A model generated the notes under the pieces. That model ran no database searches, had not been told where the DNA came from, and was given only the letters and a program-made list of their open reading frames with translations. This document shows, one piece after another, positions 39,215 to 46,687 of a DNA stretch of 64,000 bases; positions within the stretch are counted from its first letter, which is position 1; each line of letters begins with the position of its first letter. The stretch lies in the NCBI GenBank assembly GCA_014860225.1, contig JACZKE010000052.1, positions 186,001 to 250,000 of the forward strand, written 5' to 3'. Source of the DNA: Desulfuromonadales bacterium (lineage in GTDB: Bacteria > Desulfobacterota > Desulfuromonadia > Desulfuromonadales > BM103). The position numbers and the translations under genes are program-made.

Positions 39215-39598
39215 ATGAAAGCCGCCGTACTTCTGATAGGCCACGGCTCCCGCATTGCCGGAGCGAATGAGGCCCTGCGAGTCATCGCCGGACTGATCAG
39301 GCAGCATGGCACCTGCGAGATTGTCGAAGTCGCATTTCTCGAAAGACATGAGACGAATATCCAGCAAGGCATCGATGCCTGTGTTGCCCAAGGGGCAGAG
39401 CGCATATTGCTCTACCCATATTTCCTTTTCGCCGGAGCTCATGTGGTCGAAGATCTGCCTGCAGAAATTAAGACCGCGACAGCACGTTATCCCAGATTGA
39501 AAATGGTCCTCAGTGAACCTCTCGGGGCACACCCGAAACTGGTGGAGATTGTCGAGGGGCAGGTCGCTGAGACATTGCAGAGTGCTGGTTGGTCTTGA
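39215..39598 (+). CDS. cbiX: small sirohydrochlorin cobaltochelatase CbiX(S)
   Basis: 127 residues from the ATG at 39215, which has GGAG eight bases upstream; an in-frame start at 39182 is less likely. The chelatase motif LIGHGSR (His10) and the second metal-site region LLYPYFLFAGAHVVEDL are present. At half the length of class II chelatases it is the short CbiX form, which acts as a homodimer. It inserts cobalt into sirohydrochlorin at the start of the anaerobic B12 pathway. Confidence 0.88.
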   Translation: MKAAVLLIGHGSRIAGANEALRVIAGLIRQHGTCEIVEVAFLERHETNIQQGIDACVAQGAERILLYPYFLFAGAHVVEDLPAEIKTATARYPRLKMVLSEPLGAHPKLVEIVEGQVAETLQSAGWS

Positions 39599-39632
39599 GG
39601 TAGAGATCGTAGTCGCTGTCAGCAAAGTAGAG

Positions 39633-39771
39633 AGTCAACGGGCTTGACGAGTGCCTCGGCAAACAGATAGAGTTGGCGAAGCTGCCAGGGGAGTATTTCT
39701 GTCTGCTGACAGACTACAGCGACTGGCCAGTGGCTTTGCGGGAGACAATCAGGGCTTTACTGGTTGATTGA
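39633..39771 (+). pseudogene. short open frame or gene remnant between cbiX and cbiET
   Basis: An open frame of about 45 codons ends at TGA 39769-39771. It has no ATG; a TTG is available internally. Its translation (ending PGEYFCLLTDYSDWPVALRE) reads like a real protein tail in composition, but I do not recognise it. It could be the remnant of a lost gene. Two hairpins follow (39784-39801 and 39818-39834). Confidence 0.3.
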
Positions 39772-39851
39772 GCAGGTCTGGTTTGCACCGGATTCGGTGC
39801 AGTCACCACCTCGAAAGTTTCCAATTTGGAAACGGGGAAGGATGTCATCAA

Positions 39852-41063
39852 ATGAAGACAATTCATGTCATTGGTGCTGGAATAGAGGGCCAGGAGGGCT
39901 TCAGCCGCAAGGCTCTGGAGCTGGTGGATCAGGCGGAAATGCTGATCGGTGGCGCCCGTCAACTTGCGCTCTTTCCAAACTTTTCCGGCAAGACTCTGAC
40001 CATAGGAACCAATCTTGCCCCTGTGGTTGAATGCCTCAGAAAGGCAACGGGTCCAGTGGTGGTGCTGACATCAGGTGACCCGCTATTCTTTAGTATCGGT
40101 CGTTACCTGCTGCGCAACCTGCCAGAGAGTGATCTTGAGTTTGTACCGAACGTCAGCTCGGTCCAGTATGCTTTTGCCAAGATTCGTCAGCCCTGGGACG
40201 ATGCAATCTTCGTTTCAGCCCACGGAAGGGGGATGACGGGCGCTGTCGACCAGGTTGTGGCCCATGACAAGATTGCGATTCTCACTGACGAAGTGAATAC
40301 GCCGCGCGGGATCGCCAGCGAGCTGATTGAACGGGGGCGGGACGGCTACACCGCTTACCTCTGCGAAAATTTGGGGACAGCTGACGAGAAGATTACCCAT
40401 ACCGATCTTAAGGGTTTGCTGAATATTCATGCAGCATCTTTGAATGTTCTGATCCTGATCAAGGAGTATGAATCGGGCGGTGAAGGCGCCGGACCCTTTC
40501 TGGGGATTCCGGATGAAGATTTCGCTTCGGTCAAGAAACTGATCACCAAGGAGGAAGTGCGGGCAGTAAGTCTGGCAAAGCTGCGCTTGCGCCAGGACAT
40601 GACCCTCTGGGACATCGGTGCGGGCTCCGGATCAATCAGTATCGAGGCCGACCACCTCATGCCGAATGGCCGGGTCATTGCGGTGGAACGCAATCCCCAG
40701 TGTCTGGCGTTTCTCAAGGAGAATCTGAGAAAATTCAATTCCCGCAACATAACTCTGATCGAAGAAGAAGCGCCTGCCTGCCTGGATGACCTGCCAGATC
40801 CGGATCGGGTCTTTATCGGTGGCTCCGGAGGTCATCTCTGGAAGATTCTTGCAGCGGCTGACGCTCGTCTGTCAATCGGTGGGCGGGTGGTTCTCAATGC
40901 TGTCACCCTCGACACCCTGACATCCGCAACCGAGTTTTTCGAGAACGCCAGTTACGATCTGGAAGTAACCACAGTTAACATATCCCGTACCCGGCCACTG
41001 ACCGATTACAAAATGTTTGAAGCTTTTAACCCGGTCTTTATCCTGGCAGCGGTCAAAGTATAA
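39852..41063 (+). CDS. cbiET: fused precorrin/cobalt-precorrin methyltransferase CbiE-CbiT (CobL-type)
   Basis: 403 residues from the ATG at 39852, preceded by a GGAAGG site. Residues 1-~200 are CbiE (tetrapyrrole methylase fold: HVIGAGIEG, VVVLTSGDPLFFSIGR). Residues ~210-403 are CbiT (SAM-binding LWDIGAGSGSISIEA and FIGGSGG). Together they methylate C5 and C15 and decarboxylate the C12 acetate. The fusion is common in bacteria. Earlier genes of the pathway (cbiC, D, F, G, H) are not in the window and may follow elsewhere. Confidence 0.93.
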   Translation: MKTIHVIGAGIEGQEGFSRKALELVDQAEMLIGGARQLALFPNFSGKTLTIGTNLAPVVECLRKATGPVVVLTSGDPLFFSIGRYLLRNLPESDLEFVPNVSSVQYAFAKIRQPWDDAIFVSAHGRGMTGAVDQVVAHDKIAILTDEVNTPRGIASELIERGRDGYTAYLCENLGTADEKITHTDLKGLLNIHAASLNVLILIKEYESGGEGAGPFLGIPDEDFASVKKLITKEEVRAVSLAKLRLRQDMTLWDIGAGSGSISIEADHLMPNGRVIAVERNPQCLAFLKENLRKFNSRNITLIEEEAPACLDDLPDPDRVFIGGSGGHLWKILAAADARLSIGGRVVLNAVTLDTLTSATEFFENASYDLEVTTVNISRTRPLTDYKMFEAFNPVFILAAVKV

Positions 41064-41067
41064 GCTG

Positions 41068-41135
41068 ATGGACCATGATAAATGGCCCTTAGCTAACCAA
41101 ATTTTCGCTTGGATTTCCCAAGTCCGACAGGCTCC
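41068..41135 (-). repeat. remnant of the 169 bp repeat family
   Basis: Read on the minus strand: GAGCCTGTCGGACTTGGGAA, then AAGCGAAAATTTGG and a GGGCCATTTATCATGGTCC tail. It resembles the left arm of the 35771 element. It directly abuts copy E of the 177 bp family. Confidence 0.5.
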
Positions 41136-41137
41136 TC

Positions 41138-41314
41138 GTGTCCATCCGGAAGCTCGGGATGACACAGCCACAGTTTTCGATGTGGAAACGAGCAATTTTT
41201 CGCAAGGTCAAGGAAATCAAGGGTTTGAGCGGAGGCGTAGTCCTTTACGCCGCACAATCAAATCCGCTGATTGACGCAGAGATTGCGGAAAAGGGCCGTT
41301 TCCGGACGAAAACT
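41138..41314 (-). repeat. 177 bp-family dispersed repeat, copy E (full length)
   Basis: 177 bases in reverse orientation, from GTGTCCATCCGGAAGC to GTTTCCGGACGAAAACT. Nearly identical to copy C over the core. It fills the space between the ends of cbiET and nikR, which converge here. Confidence 0.9.
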
Positions 41315-41316
41315 AG

Positions 41317-41730
41317 CTACACCCCCACCGACGTTAATACCAGCTTCCCGTGCTTGACACCTTTAGTGCCGATCAATTCATCGGCCAGGCGCTTGATCTG
41401 CGCGGCAGTGCCGCGCACTACCACAACCTCAAGGCAATGGTGGGCATCAAGATGAACGTGCAATGCTGAAACAATGGCATCGTGGTGGGAGTGCTGATGT
41501 TCGGTGAGTTTGTCGGAGAGGTCACGGGTGTGGTGGTCGTAGACAAGCGTGACCGTGCCGACAGTCGCTGTGGTGTCGGCCCGCTCGATCTGATCCTCCA
41601 CCAGGGCATTGCGAATCATGTCGCGGATTGCCTCGGATCGGTTGACGTAGCCTTTAGTGGTAATCAATTGGTCGAAACTCTCCAGGAGGCGTGGGTCAAT
41701 AGAGATGCCAAAGCGAGCAAGAGCAGTCAT
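41317..41730 (-). CDS. nikR: nickel-responsive transcriptional regulator NikR
   Basis: 137 residues from the ATG at 41730 (GAGGAAT site); a longer frame from 41829 lacks support. An N-terminal ribbon-helix-helix domain ([18 protein letters not shown]) is followed by an ACT-like domain with the nickel ligands His80, His91, His93 (LHVHLD) and Cys99. NikR represses nickel uptake genes when nickel binds. No nickel transporter or hydrogenase gene is in the window, so its targets are elsewhere. It is divergent from nrdD. Confidence 0.94.
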   Translation of the reverse strand: MTALARFGISIDPRLLESFDQLITTKGYVNRSEAIRDMIRNALVEDQIERADTTATVGTVTLVYDHHTRDLSDKLTEHQHSHHDAIVSALHVHLDAHHCLEVVVVRGTAAQIKRLADELIGTKGVKHGKLVLTSVGV

Positions 41731-41850
41731 GGTATTCCTCACGGTTAAATATTGTGGATATTTACATGGTGTCTTTATAAGGGTCAAGAATCTTACTTGC
41801 TTAGCATACATTATGACAAGCTCATCCACAGGCTGTCCACGGGGTTGTGC

Positions 41851-41866
41851 ACAACATGTAGTGCAA
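41851..41866 (+). promoter_or_regulatory. weaker NrdR-box-like motif
   Basis: ACAACATGTAGTGCAA matches the NrdR box pattern only in part. It lies 30 bases (start to start) upstream of the better box, close to the three-turn spacing usual for NrdR box pairs. A DnaA-box-like TCATCCACA lies just upstream at about 41822. Confidence 0.4.
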
Positions 41867-41880
41867 AAAGCAAGATTTTT

Positions 41881-41896
41881 TGTCTATATATTGTGT
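41881..41896 (+). promoter_or_regulatory. NrdR box upstream of nrdD
   Basis: TGTCTATATATTGTGT fits the NrdR consensus acaCwAtATaTwGtgt well. It lies 68 bases before the nrdD start. NrdR is the nucleotide-sensing repressor of ribonucleotide reductase genes; its own gene is not in the window. Confidence 0.65.
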
Positions 41897-41964
41897 TTTT
41901 CCCTTTGCTGTTTAAGAGCCGTATGGTAGCTTTCTATAAGTTTATTTGATCGGGGGAGGGTGAC

Positions 41965-43953
41965 GTGCTGGAATTTATTCGTAAACGGGATGGGCGGCTT
42001 GTAGCATTTGAAGAAGAAAACATCGTCTCTGCTATCCGGAAGACGGTCAAGGCCGTGGGTGGCACCGACATGGCGCAGGCTGCCGGAATTGGCCGCCAGG
42101 TCGTCGGCATTCTCGAGGTCATCTACAAAGATGGACGTATCCCCACAGTTGAGAATGTCCAGGATCTGGTTGAAAAGATCCTCATCGAAAACGGCCATGC
42201 CAAGACTGCCAAGGCCTACATCCTGTACCGTCAACAGCATGCGTCACTACGTGAAACCAAGGCGTTTATCAAGGAATCGATCGAGTCGATGGATTCCTAT
42301 CTCACCCAGGAGGATTGGCGGGTCAACGAGAACGCCAACATGGGATACTCCCTGCAAGGGCTTAATAATCATATTGCGTCCAATGTCACCAGCAACTACT
42401 GGCTGAACAAAATTTATCCGCACTATGTGGCCGATGCCCATCGTGATGGCGACTTCCACATCCACGATCTCGGCATGCTCTCGGTTTATTGCTGTGGCTG
42501 GGATCTTAAGGACCTGCTCCTCAAGGGCTTCAGCGGCGCCTATGGCAAGGTTCAGAGTGCGCCGCCCAAACATTTCCGTACAGCCCTCGGCCAGGTCGTC
42601 AACTTTTTCTATACCTTACAGGGCGAAGCTGCTGGTGCTCAGGCCTTCGCCAATTTTGACACCCTGCTTGCCCCCTTCATCCGCTACGATGGCCTCTCTT
42701 ATCACGAAATCCGTCAGTCGATGCAGGAATTCATCTTCAATATGAATGTGCCGACGCGGGTCGGCTTTCAGACGCCATTTACCAATATCACTCTTGATCT
42801 CTTGCCACCGCGCGACATAGGTAAGGATGCGGTCATAATAGGTGGCAAACTGGTGGATGCTACTTATAGTGATTTCCAGGATGAGATGGATCTCTTTAAC
42901 CGGGCTTTCTGTGAAGTGATGATGGACGGCGACGCTTCCGGGCGGATTTTCTCTTTTCCGATCCCGACGGTCAACATCACCAAGGAACTCGATTGGGACA
43001 GCCCGCGTTTTCAACCGGTTTGGGAGATGACTGCCAAGTACGGCATTCCCTATTTCAGCAACTTCATCAATTCCGATATGGACCCGGAGGATGCACGGTC
43101 CATGTGTTGCCGGCTGCGGCTCGACAACCGCGAACTGCGTCGACGTGGCGGTGGTCTGTTTGGCTCCAATCCCTTGACCGGCTCGATCGGAGTGGTCACA
43201 CTCAACCTGCCCAGGGCGGCTTATCTGGCTGAAGATGCAGACGACTTTTTCGGCAGAATCTCCGAACTGATGCGTATGGCCTATGAATCCTTCGAAATCA
43301 AGCGCAAACAACTGGAGCGTCTGACCGAGGAAGGTCTTTATCCCTACAGTCGTTTTTATCTGCAGGGGATCCGTGAGCGCAGCGGTCGTTACTGGGACAA
43401 CCATTTTTCCACCATCGGCTTGCTCGGCATGAACGAGGCAATGCTCAACCTGAAGGGCAAAGGAATCGATACCACGGAAGGCAAGAGCCTTGCCGTGCGA
43501 ACCCTGCAGTTCATGCGCAGCCAACTGGAGGCGTTCCAGGAAGAATCCGGCCACCTCTATAATCTTGAAGCTACCCCGGCAGAAGGAACCAGCTTCCGTC
43601 TGGCGCGAGCGGACCGGGCCCGCTACGTTGACATTATAACCGCTGGAGATTCCGAACCCTACTACACCAACTCGACCCAGCTTCCGGTTGGAACTACTGA
43701 TGATATTTTCGAGGCGCTGGCCCATCAGGATTCCCTGCAAACCCTTTATACCGGTGGCACCGTCTTTCACGGTTTTCTCGGTGAGCGGCTTGACGACTGG
43801 CAGAGTGCCCGCCTGATAGTGCGGCGGATTGCCGAAAATTTCCACCTGCCATATTTCACCATCAGTCCGACATTTACCATCTGTCCTGAGCACGGCTACA
43901 TCTCGGGTGAACACTTTGCCTGTCCGCATACTCATGAAGGACAGGCCGCTTGA
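41965..43953 (+). CDS. nrdD: anaerobic ribonucleoside-triphosphate reductase, catalytic part lacking the glycyl-radical domain
   Basis: 662 residues. An ATP-cone (3-95) is followed by the catalytic barrel with conserved Cys176/177 (SVYCCGWD) and Cys381/382 (RSMCCRLRL), where the thiyl-radical Cys is expected. The C-terminus has the first zinc-site elements (ICPEHGYISGEHF, Cys640 and His643), then FACPHTHEGQAA and a stop. A normal NrdD continues as CPxCG, then the SRxxGY radical loop. Here that part is missing and is found in the separate 46-codon gene 65 bases downstream. The large subunit alone should not be active. GTG start with a GGGGGAGGG site. Confidence 0.93.
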   Translation: MLEFIRKRDGRLVAFEEENIVSAIRKTVKAVGGTDMAQAAGIGRQVVGILEVIYKDGRIPTVENVQDLVEKILIENGHAKTAKAYILYRQQHASLRETKAFIKESIESMDSYLTQEDWRVNENANMGYSLQGLNNHIASNVTSNYWLNKIYPHYVADAHRDGDFHIHDLGMLSVYCCGWDLKDLLLKGFSGAYGKVQSAPPKHFRTALGQVVNFFYTLQGEAAGAQAFANFDTLLAPFIRYDGLSYHEIRQSMQEFIFNMNVPTRVGFQTPFTNITLDLLPPRDIGKDAVIIGGKLVDATYSDFQDEMDLFNRAFCEVMMDGDASGRIFSFPIPTVNITKELDWDSPRFQPVWEMTAKYGIPYFSNFINSDMDPEDARSMCCRLRLDNRELRRRGGGLFGSNPLTGSIGVVTLNLPRAAYLAEDADDFFGRISELMRMAYESFEIKRKQLERLTEEGLYPYSRFYLQGIRERSGRYWDNHFSTIGLLGMNEAMLNLKGKGIDTTEGKSLAVRTLQFMRSQLEAFQEESGHLYNLEATPAEGTSFRLARADRARYVDIITAGDSEPYYTNSTQLPVGTTDDIFEALAHQDSLQTLYTGGTVFHGFLGERLDDWQSARLIVRRIAENFHLPYFTISPTFTICPEHGYISGEHFACPHTHEGQAA

Positions 43954-44018
43954 TAAATCGTGAGGCCTCAGGTGTAAGAAGGTTGCTCCTCGCGTCTCAC
44001 GAAAAGGAGATTCAGATC

Positions 44019-44159
44019 ATGTCAACCAAATGCTCCGCTAAAACCGAAGTCTACTCACGCGTTTGTGGTTTCTTTCGCCCGGTTCAACAATGGAACAAAG
44101 GGAAAAAGGAAGAGTTCAGGGATCGTCAGGAGTATGTTGTTGAAGAGGACAAAGGCTAG
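44019..44159 (+). CDS. stand-alone glycyl-radical domain of anaerobic ribonucleotide reductase
   Basis: 46 residues. The sequence CSAKTEVYSRVCGFFRPVQQ and the following WNKGKKEEFRDR match the C-terminal end of class III NrdD, with the radical glycine as Gly17 in RVCGFF and one Cys (Cys5) in the position of the last zinc ligand. It has its own AAGGAGA Shine-Dalgarno eight bases before the ATG. It lies in a different frame from nrdD, and a simple frameshift would add ~24 unrelated residues between the parts, so a sequencing error is an unlikely cause. It probably docks onto the large subunit to rebuild the zinc site and radical loop. nrdG follows. Confidence 0.85.
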   Translation: MSTKCSAKTEVYSRVCGFFRPVQQWNKGKKEEFRDRQEYVVEEDKG

Positions 44160-44161
44160 GT

Positions 44162-44192
44162 AGTTTTCGTCCGGAGTTCCCGGACGAAAACT
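44162..44192. repeat. 13 bp perfect hairpin made of repeat-family ends
   Basis: AGTTTTCGTCCGG and its exact inverse CCGGACGAAAACT with a five-base loop. The sequence equals the left terminus of the 177 bp repeat family, facing itself, as if a copy had lost its whole interior. It begins three bases after the stop codon of the 46-codon gene and may attenuate transcription into nrdG. Confidence 0.75.
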
Positions 44193-44282
44193 GGTGGTCC
44201 CACCCTGGCGGGGCTCTCGCCTATCATGGGCAGGCACAACGCCTGACTCTATAGATTCCATGATGTATTGAAGACATGATGT

Positions 44283-44981
44283 ATGGGTATTAAAGGTTTT
44301 CAAGGGACAAGTCTGCTTGATTATCCAGGGCGGATAGCATCTCTGGTGTTCTGGGGCGGGTGTAATTTGACCTGCCCTTTTTGTCATAACCCTGTCCTGG
44401 TTCTCGAGCCGGACACCTGCCCCGATCTGGATCCCGCCGAGTTGCTGGCTGACCTTGCCGAGCGCAGATCCTTTATTGACGGCGTCGTTGTTTCGGGTGG
44501 CGAACCGACCATGAACAGTGGTTTGCTCCCCTTCCTCAAGCAGGTCAAAGCGTTGGGGCTGGCGGTTAAGCTCGACACGAATGGTCTGGCTCCGCAAATC
44601 ATCGCAGAGCTGCTTGCCGGCCAGTTGATCGACTATCTGGCCATTGATCTGAAGACCATACCAGCGCGCTACCCCGAGTTGCATACTGGGGCCGTCTTTG
44701 TCGACAAGCTGGTTGAGACAGTGCGTCTCTGTGCCGGTGCAGCTGTTGAACTCGAGTATCGCACGACTTGTGTTCCCGGATGGGTCGATGAAAATGTGAT
44801 CGCCGAGTTGGGAGAGTTGATCCAGGGTTCCCCGCTCTGGGCACTACAGCAGTACCACTCCGAGCATGCTCTTTGCGAACGCGCAAGGGCGCAGGCTCCT
44901 TATTCTGACGAGCAGGTCCGGGCTTTTGCCGAGATTGCCGGGAACCATGTAAAGCGGGTTATTGTACGAGGGTGTCGCTGA
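44283..44981 (+). CDS. nrdG: anaerobic ribonucleotide reductase activating enzyme (radical SAM)
   Basis: 232 residues. The radical-SAM cluster motif is CNLTCPFC (Cys27, 31, 34), with the GGEPT motif near residue 80. The N-terminus (GFQGTSLLDYPGRIASLVFWGGCN) is typical of the NrdG group found in many anaerobes, larger than the ~154-residue E. coli NrdG. It uses SAM to place the radical on the glycine of NrdD, here Gly17 of the separate 46-residue protein. Ribosome-binding site is weak. Confidence 0.9.
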   Translation: MGIKGFQGTSLLDYPGRIASLVFWGGCNLTCPFCHNPVLVLEPDTCPDLDPAELLADLAERRSFIDGVVVSGGEPTMNSGLLPFLKQVKALGLAVKLDTNGLAPQIIAELLAGQLIDYLAIDLKTIPARYPELHTGAVFVDKLVETVRLCAGAAVELEYRTTCVPGWVDENVIAELGELIQGSPLWALQQYHSEHALCERARAQAPYSDEQVRAFAEIAGNHVKRVIVRGCR

Positions 44982-45041
44982 TAGAGTGCAAAAAAACACA
45001 CTGGAAAATGACTGTGGCCTGCGTTTGCGGGACACAATATA

Positions 45042-45067
45042 AAAACCCGGGCTTTCAGCCGGGTTTT
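45042..45067. terminator. terminator after nrdG
   Basis: Nine-base stem (AAAACCCGG with CCGGGTTTT), eight-base loop. A- and T-runs flank both sides, so it can serve nrdG (plus) and the small minus-strand gene that ends at 45095. Confidence 0.9.
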
Positions 45068-45094
45068 ATTGGTTTGAAATGGTGTGTTGCTGCC

Positions 45095-45223
45095 TCAGAA
45101 ACGCAACCAGAGCAGGAAAGAGACACTGATGATGGCCATGGCACTGCCGGCCATGATATAGAGGAGGGCATCCATGATATTGATCGGCATTTTGGTTTTA
45201 CGGTTGTCCAGTGTATTCGACAT
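45095..45223 (-). CDS. small single-span membrane protein, unknown function
   Basis: 42 residues from the ATG at 45223 (GGAG six bases upstream); a start at 45244 would add seven residues. A polar N-terminus (NTLDNRKTK) is followed by one hydrophobic helix (ALLYIMAGSAMAIISVSFLLW). Not recognised. The clear ribosome-binding site and shared terminator support it as a real gene. Confidence 0.55.
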   Translation of the reverse strand: MSNTLDNRKTKMPINIMDALLYIMAGSAMAIISVSFLLWLRF

Positions 45224-45443
45224 AACCAACTCCGTTTTAGACATCTCTTGAAACTTCATGACGATTGCCAGAGAGGAAATGCAGAGCAATGCACGTGCCA
45301 AAAAGTCAAGATTTCGCGAGAAATCCTCAAGTTGTTGAAAATACAACAGCATGGCAAGAATGCTCAGGTTGAGTCATGTGATGATGCCTGGCCAAAAATA
45401 GATATATCGCGAAATCGCGGCATTTTATAGCGGTAGATTTCCT

Positions 45444-45708
45444 AGTGTCCTGTCATGGGTCAAATGTTGTATTCAGAGCCACGCAAAGAACCCAAGACAA
45501 GGCGCAGGCCGCAGAGAATGTCGTGCCCTTGTCAAGGGCTGCAACGCCGTATTGGGTTCTTTGCGTGGCTCCCGCAGGGCAAGGCGATAAGCAACCATCT
45601 GCGGCGTTGCACTCACTTGAACTAGATAGCTAGTCCTGCGTTCGCGCGTCTTGCATATGGCCGCTTCTCGCCTTGCTGAAAGCGACATTTGACCCATGAC
45701 AGGACACT
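45444..45708. mobile_element. 265 bp MITE-like element with 24 bp perfect terminal inverted repeats
   Basis: The ends AGTGTCCTGTCATGGGTCAA.. and ..TTGACCCATGACAGGACACT are perfectly complementary over 24 bases (45444-45467 and 45685-45708). A second inner inverted repeat (GAGCCACGCAAAGAACCCAA at 45475 and its near-exact inverse near 45553-45574) makes a strong hairpin. There is no credible coding sequence inside, and no obvious target-site duplication. It lies six bases from the stop codon of the dihaem cytochrome gene. Probably a non-autonomous element mobilised by a transposase elsewhere. Confidence 0.85.
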
Positions 45709-45714
45709 TGCCCC

Positions 45715-45984
45715 TTAAGGGCTTGCAAGTTTATGGCAGAAGAGGCAACGGTATTTTGCCGGATGTCCTTCCGGGAAGGGGATGTTGTCTTGGTTGTGGC
45801 ACTCTTCGCAGAACTTCTCAGCAGCTTTTTTCCCTTCGGACTTGACGATGTCATGGTACTGGCGATGATCGTCATCGAAAGGCACGCGACTGGTTGACTC
45901 GGGTGGTGCTTGCCAGAGGAAAGCCAGGATGATGATGGCAACTCCGACCAGAAGAAGATCACGTTTTTTAAGGGAAAAAGCCAT
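45715..45984 (-). CDS. small membrane-anchored dihaem cytochrome c
   Basis: 89 residues. One N-terminal membrane segment (residues ~10-25), probably an uncleaved anchor, is followed by a short periplasmic domain with two haem-c motifs, CEECH (Cys59-His63) and CLFCH (Cys80-His84), and several spare His residues for distal ligation. It resembles the minimal NapC/NrfH- or cytochrome c3-like modules of Desulfuromonadales, but I cannot place it in a named family. No redox partner gene is adjacent. Confidence 0.8.
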   Translation of the reverse strand: MAFSLKKRDLLLVGVAIIILAFLWQAPPESTSRVPFDDDHRQYHDIVKSEGKKAAEKFCEECHNQDNIPFPEGHPAKYRCLFCHKLASP

Positions 45985-46182
45985 GAGGACCTCAATGCGT
46001 GGTTATGTTAATCGGTGTCAGTATTGTTTGTTGGCAAGGCTGGTTAATCTACCAAACCAGTGAAAAGATAGCATCACTTGGCAAACACTGCAACAGGCGT
46101 CAAGCGGTTTGTCCGGCACGTTCGAGTATGCAGTTCGCAATCATGTAAAGTGTTGCAACGGTATTGCTGTAGAGCCTTGCCA

Positions 46183-46518
46183 TCAGTCGCTGCGGATAAA
46201 AAGCAGGTAGATAGCCAGAAAGACGATGAATGAGCCGCCGCCTACCAAAACCATGAGCGCGTCAGTCGGCATGCCGCCCTCCAGTGACGTTCCCTGGGAG
46301 AGTGTGTAGCTGAGAAGATAAATGAAACCGGTAATCGTCATGACCGTGACCAGCAGCAGGCGCCAGTGCATCAGATAGGCAATCACTGCAGTAACACCGA
46401 CGCCGGCCAGGAAGTAAGGGTGCTCCATAACCTGCTTGAGGTCCATGGCCTGAATATAGGCCATGACTCTGGCGGTTTCAAACTGCTTGATGAATTCGAT
46501 GGCTGAGGAAAAATCCAT
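46183..46518 (-). CDS. conserved small membrane protein, unknown function
   Basis: 111 residues from the ATG at 46518 (GGAGAAGG site); a longer frame to 46614 is not supported. Three hydrophobic segments at about 35-52, 54-74 and 88-108 are preceded by a charged amphipathic N-terminus with FETARVMAYI. Not recognised. Codon use fits the neighbours. Confidence 0.6.
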   Translation of the reverse strand: MDFSSAIEFIKQFETARVMAYIQAMDLKQVMEHPYFLAGVGVTAVIAYLMHWRLLLVTVMTITGFIYLLSYTLSQGTSLEGGMPTDALMVLVGGGSFIVFLAIYLLFIRSD

Positions 46519-46687
46519 GAGCCCTTCTCCGGTTTGCTTACTTGCTGATGGGTAAACTTCAGTTTGGTATATTATCACCTTTTCTGAATGCGACAAAGGC
46601 CAAAAAACCTCCATAATTCTTGACTTTTGCTGACTTGCTATCTAGAGTAACCCCCTGCTGAAAACTACGAAAAAGAGGGCTGAGACG

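Noticed and set aside
41795-41820. Candidate NikR operator (GCATACATTATGAC) between nikR and nrdD.
   Set aside because: Only fragments of the known half-sites are present and without the right spacing.
42616-43935. Minus-strand open frame of 439 codons opposite nrdD.
   Set aside because: Antisense shadow; the plus strand encodes a clear full NrdD body.
43954-44018. The nrdD split as a frameshift or sequencing error.
   Set aside because: The two parts are separated by a stop, a 65-base spacer without homology to NrdD and a well-placed Shine-Dalgarno plus ATG. A single-base change would still leave about 24 foreign residues between the parts.
45473-45697. Small open frames inside the 265 bp element.
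   Set aside because: They run across the inverted repeats, so their sequence is dictated by the palindromes; no protein-like pattern.
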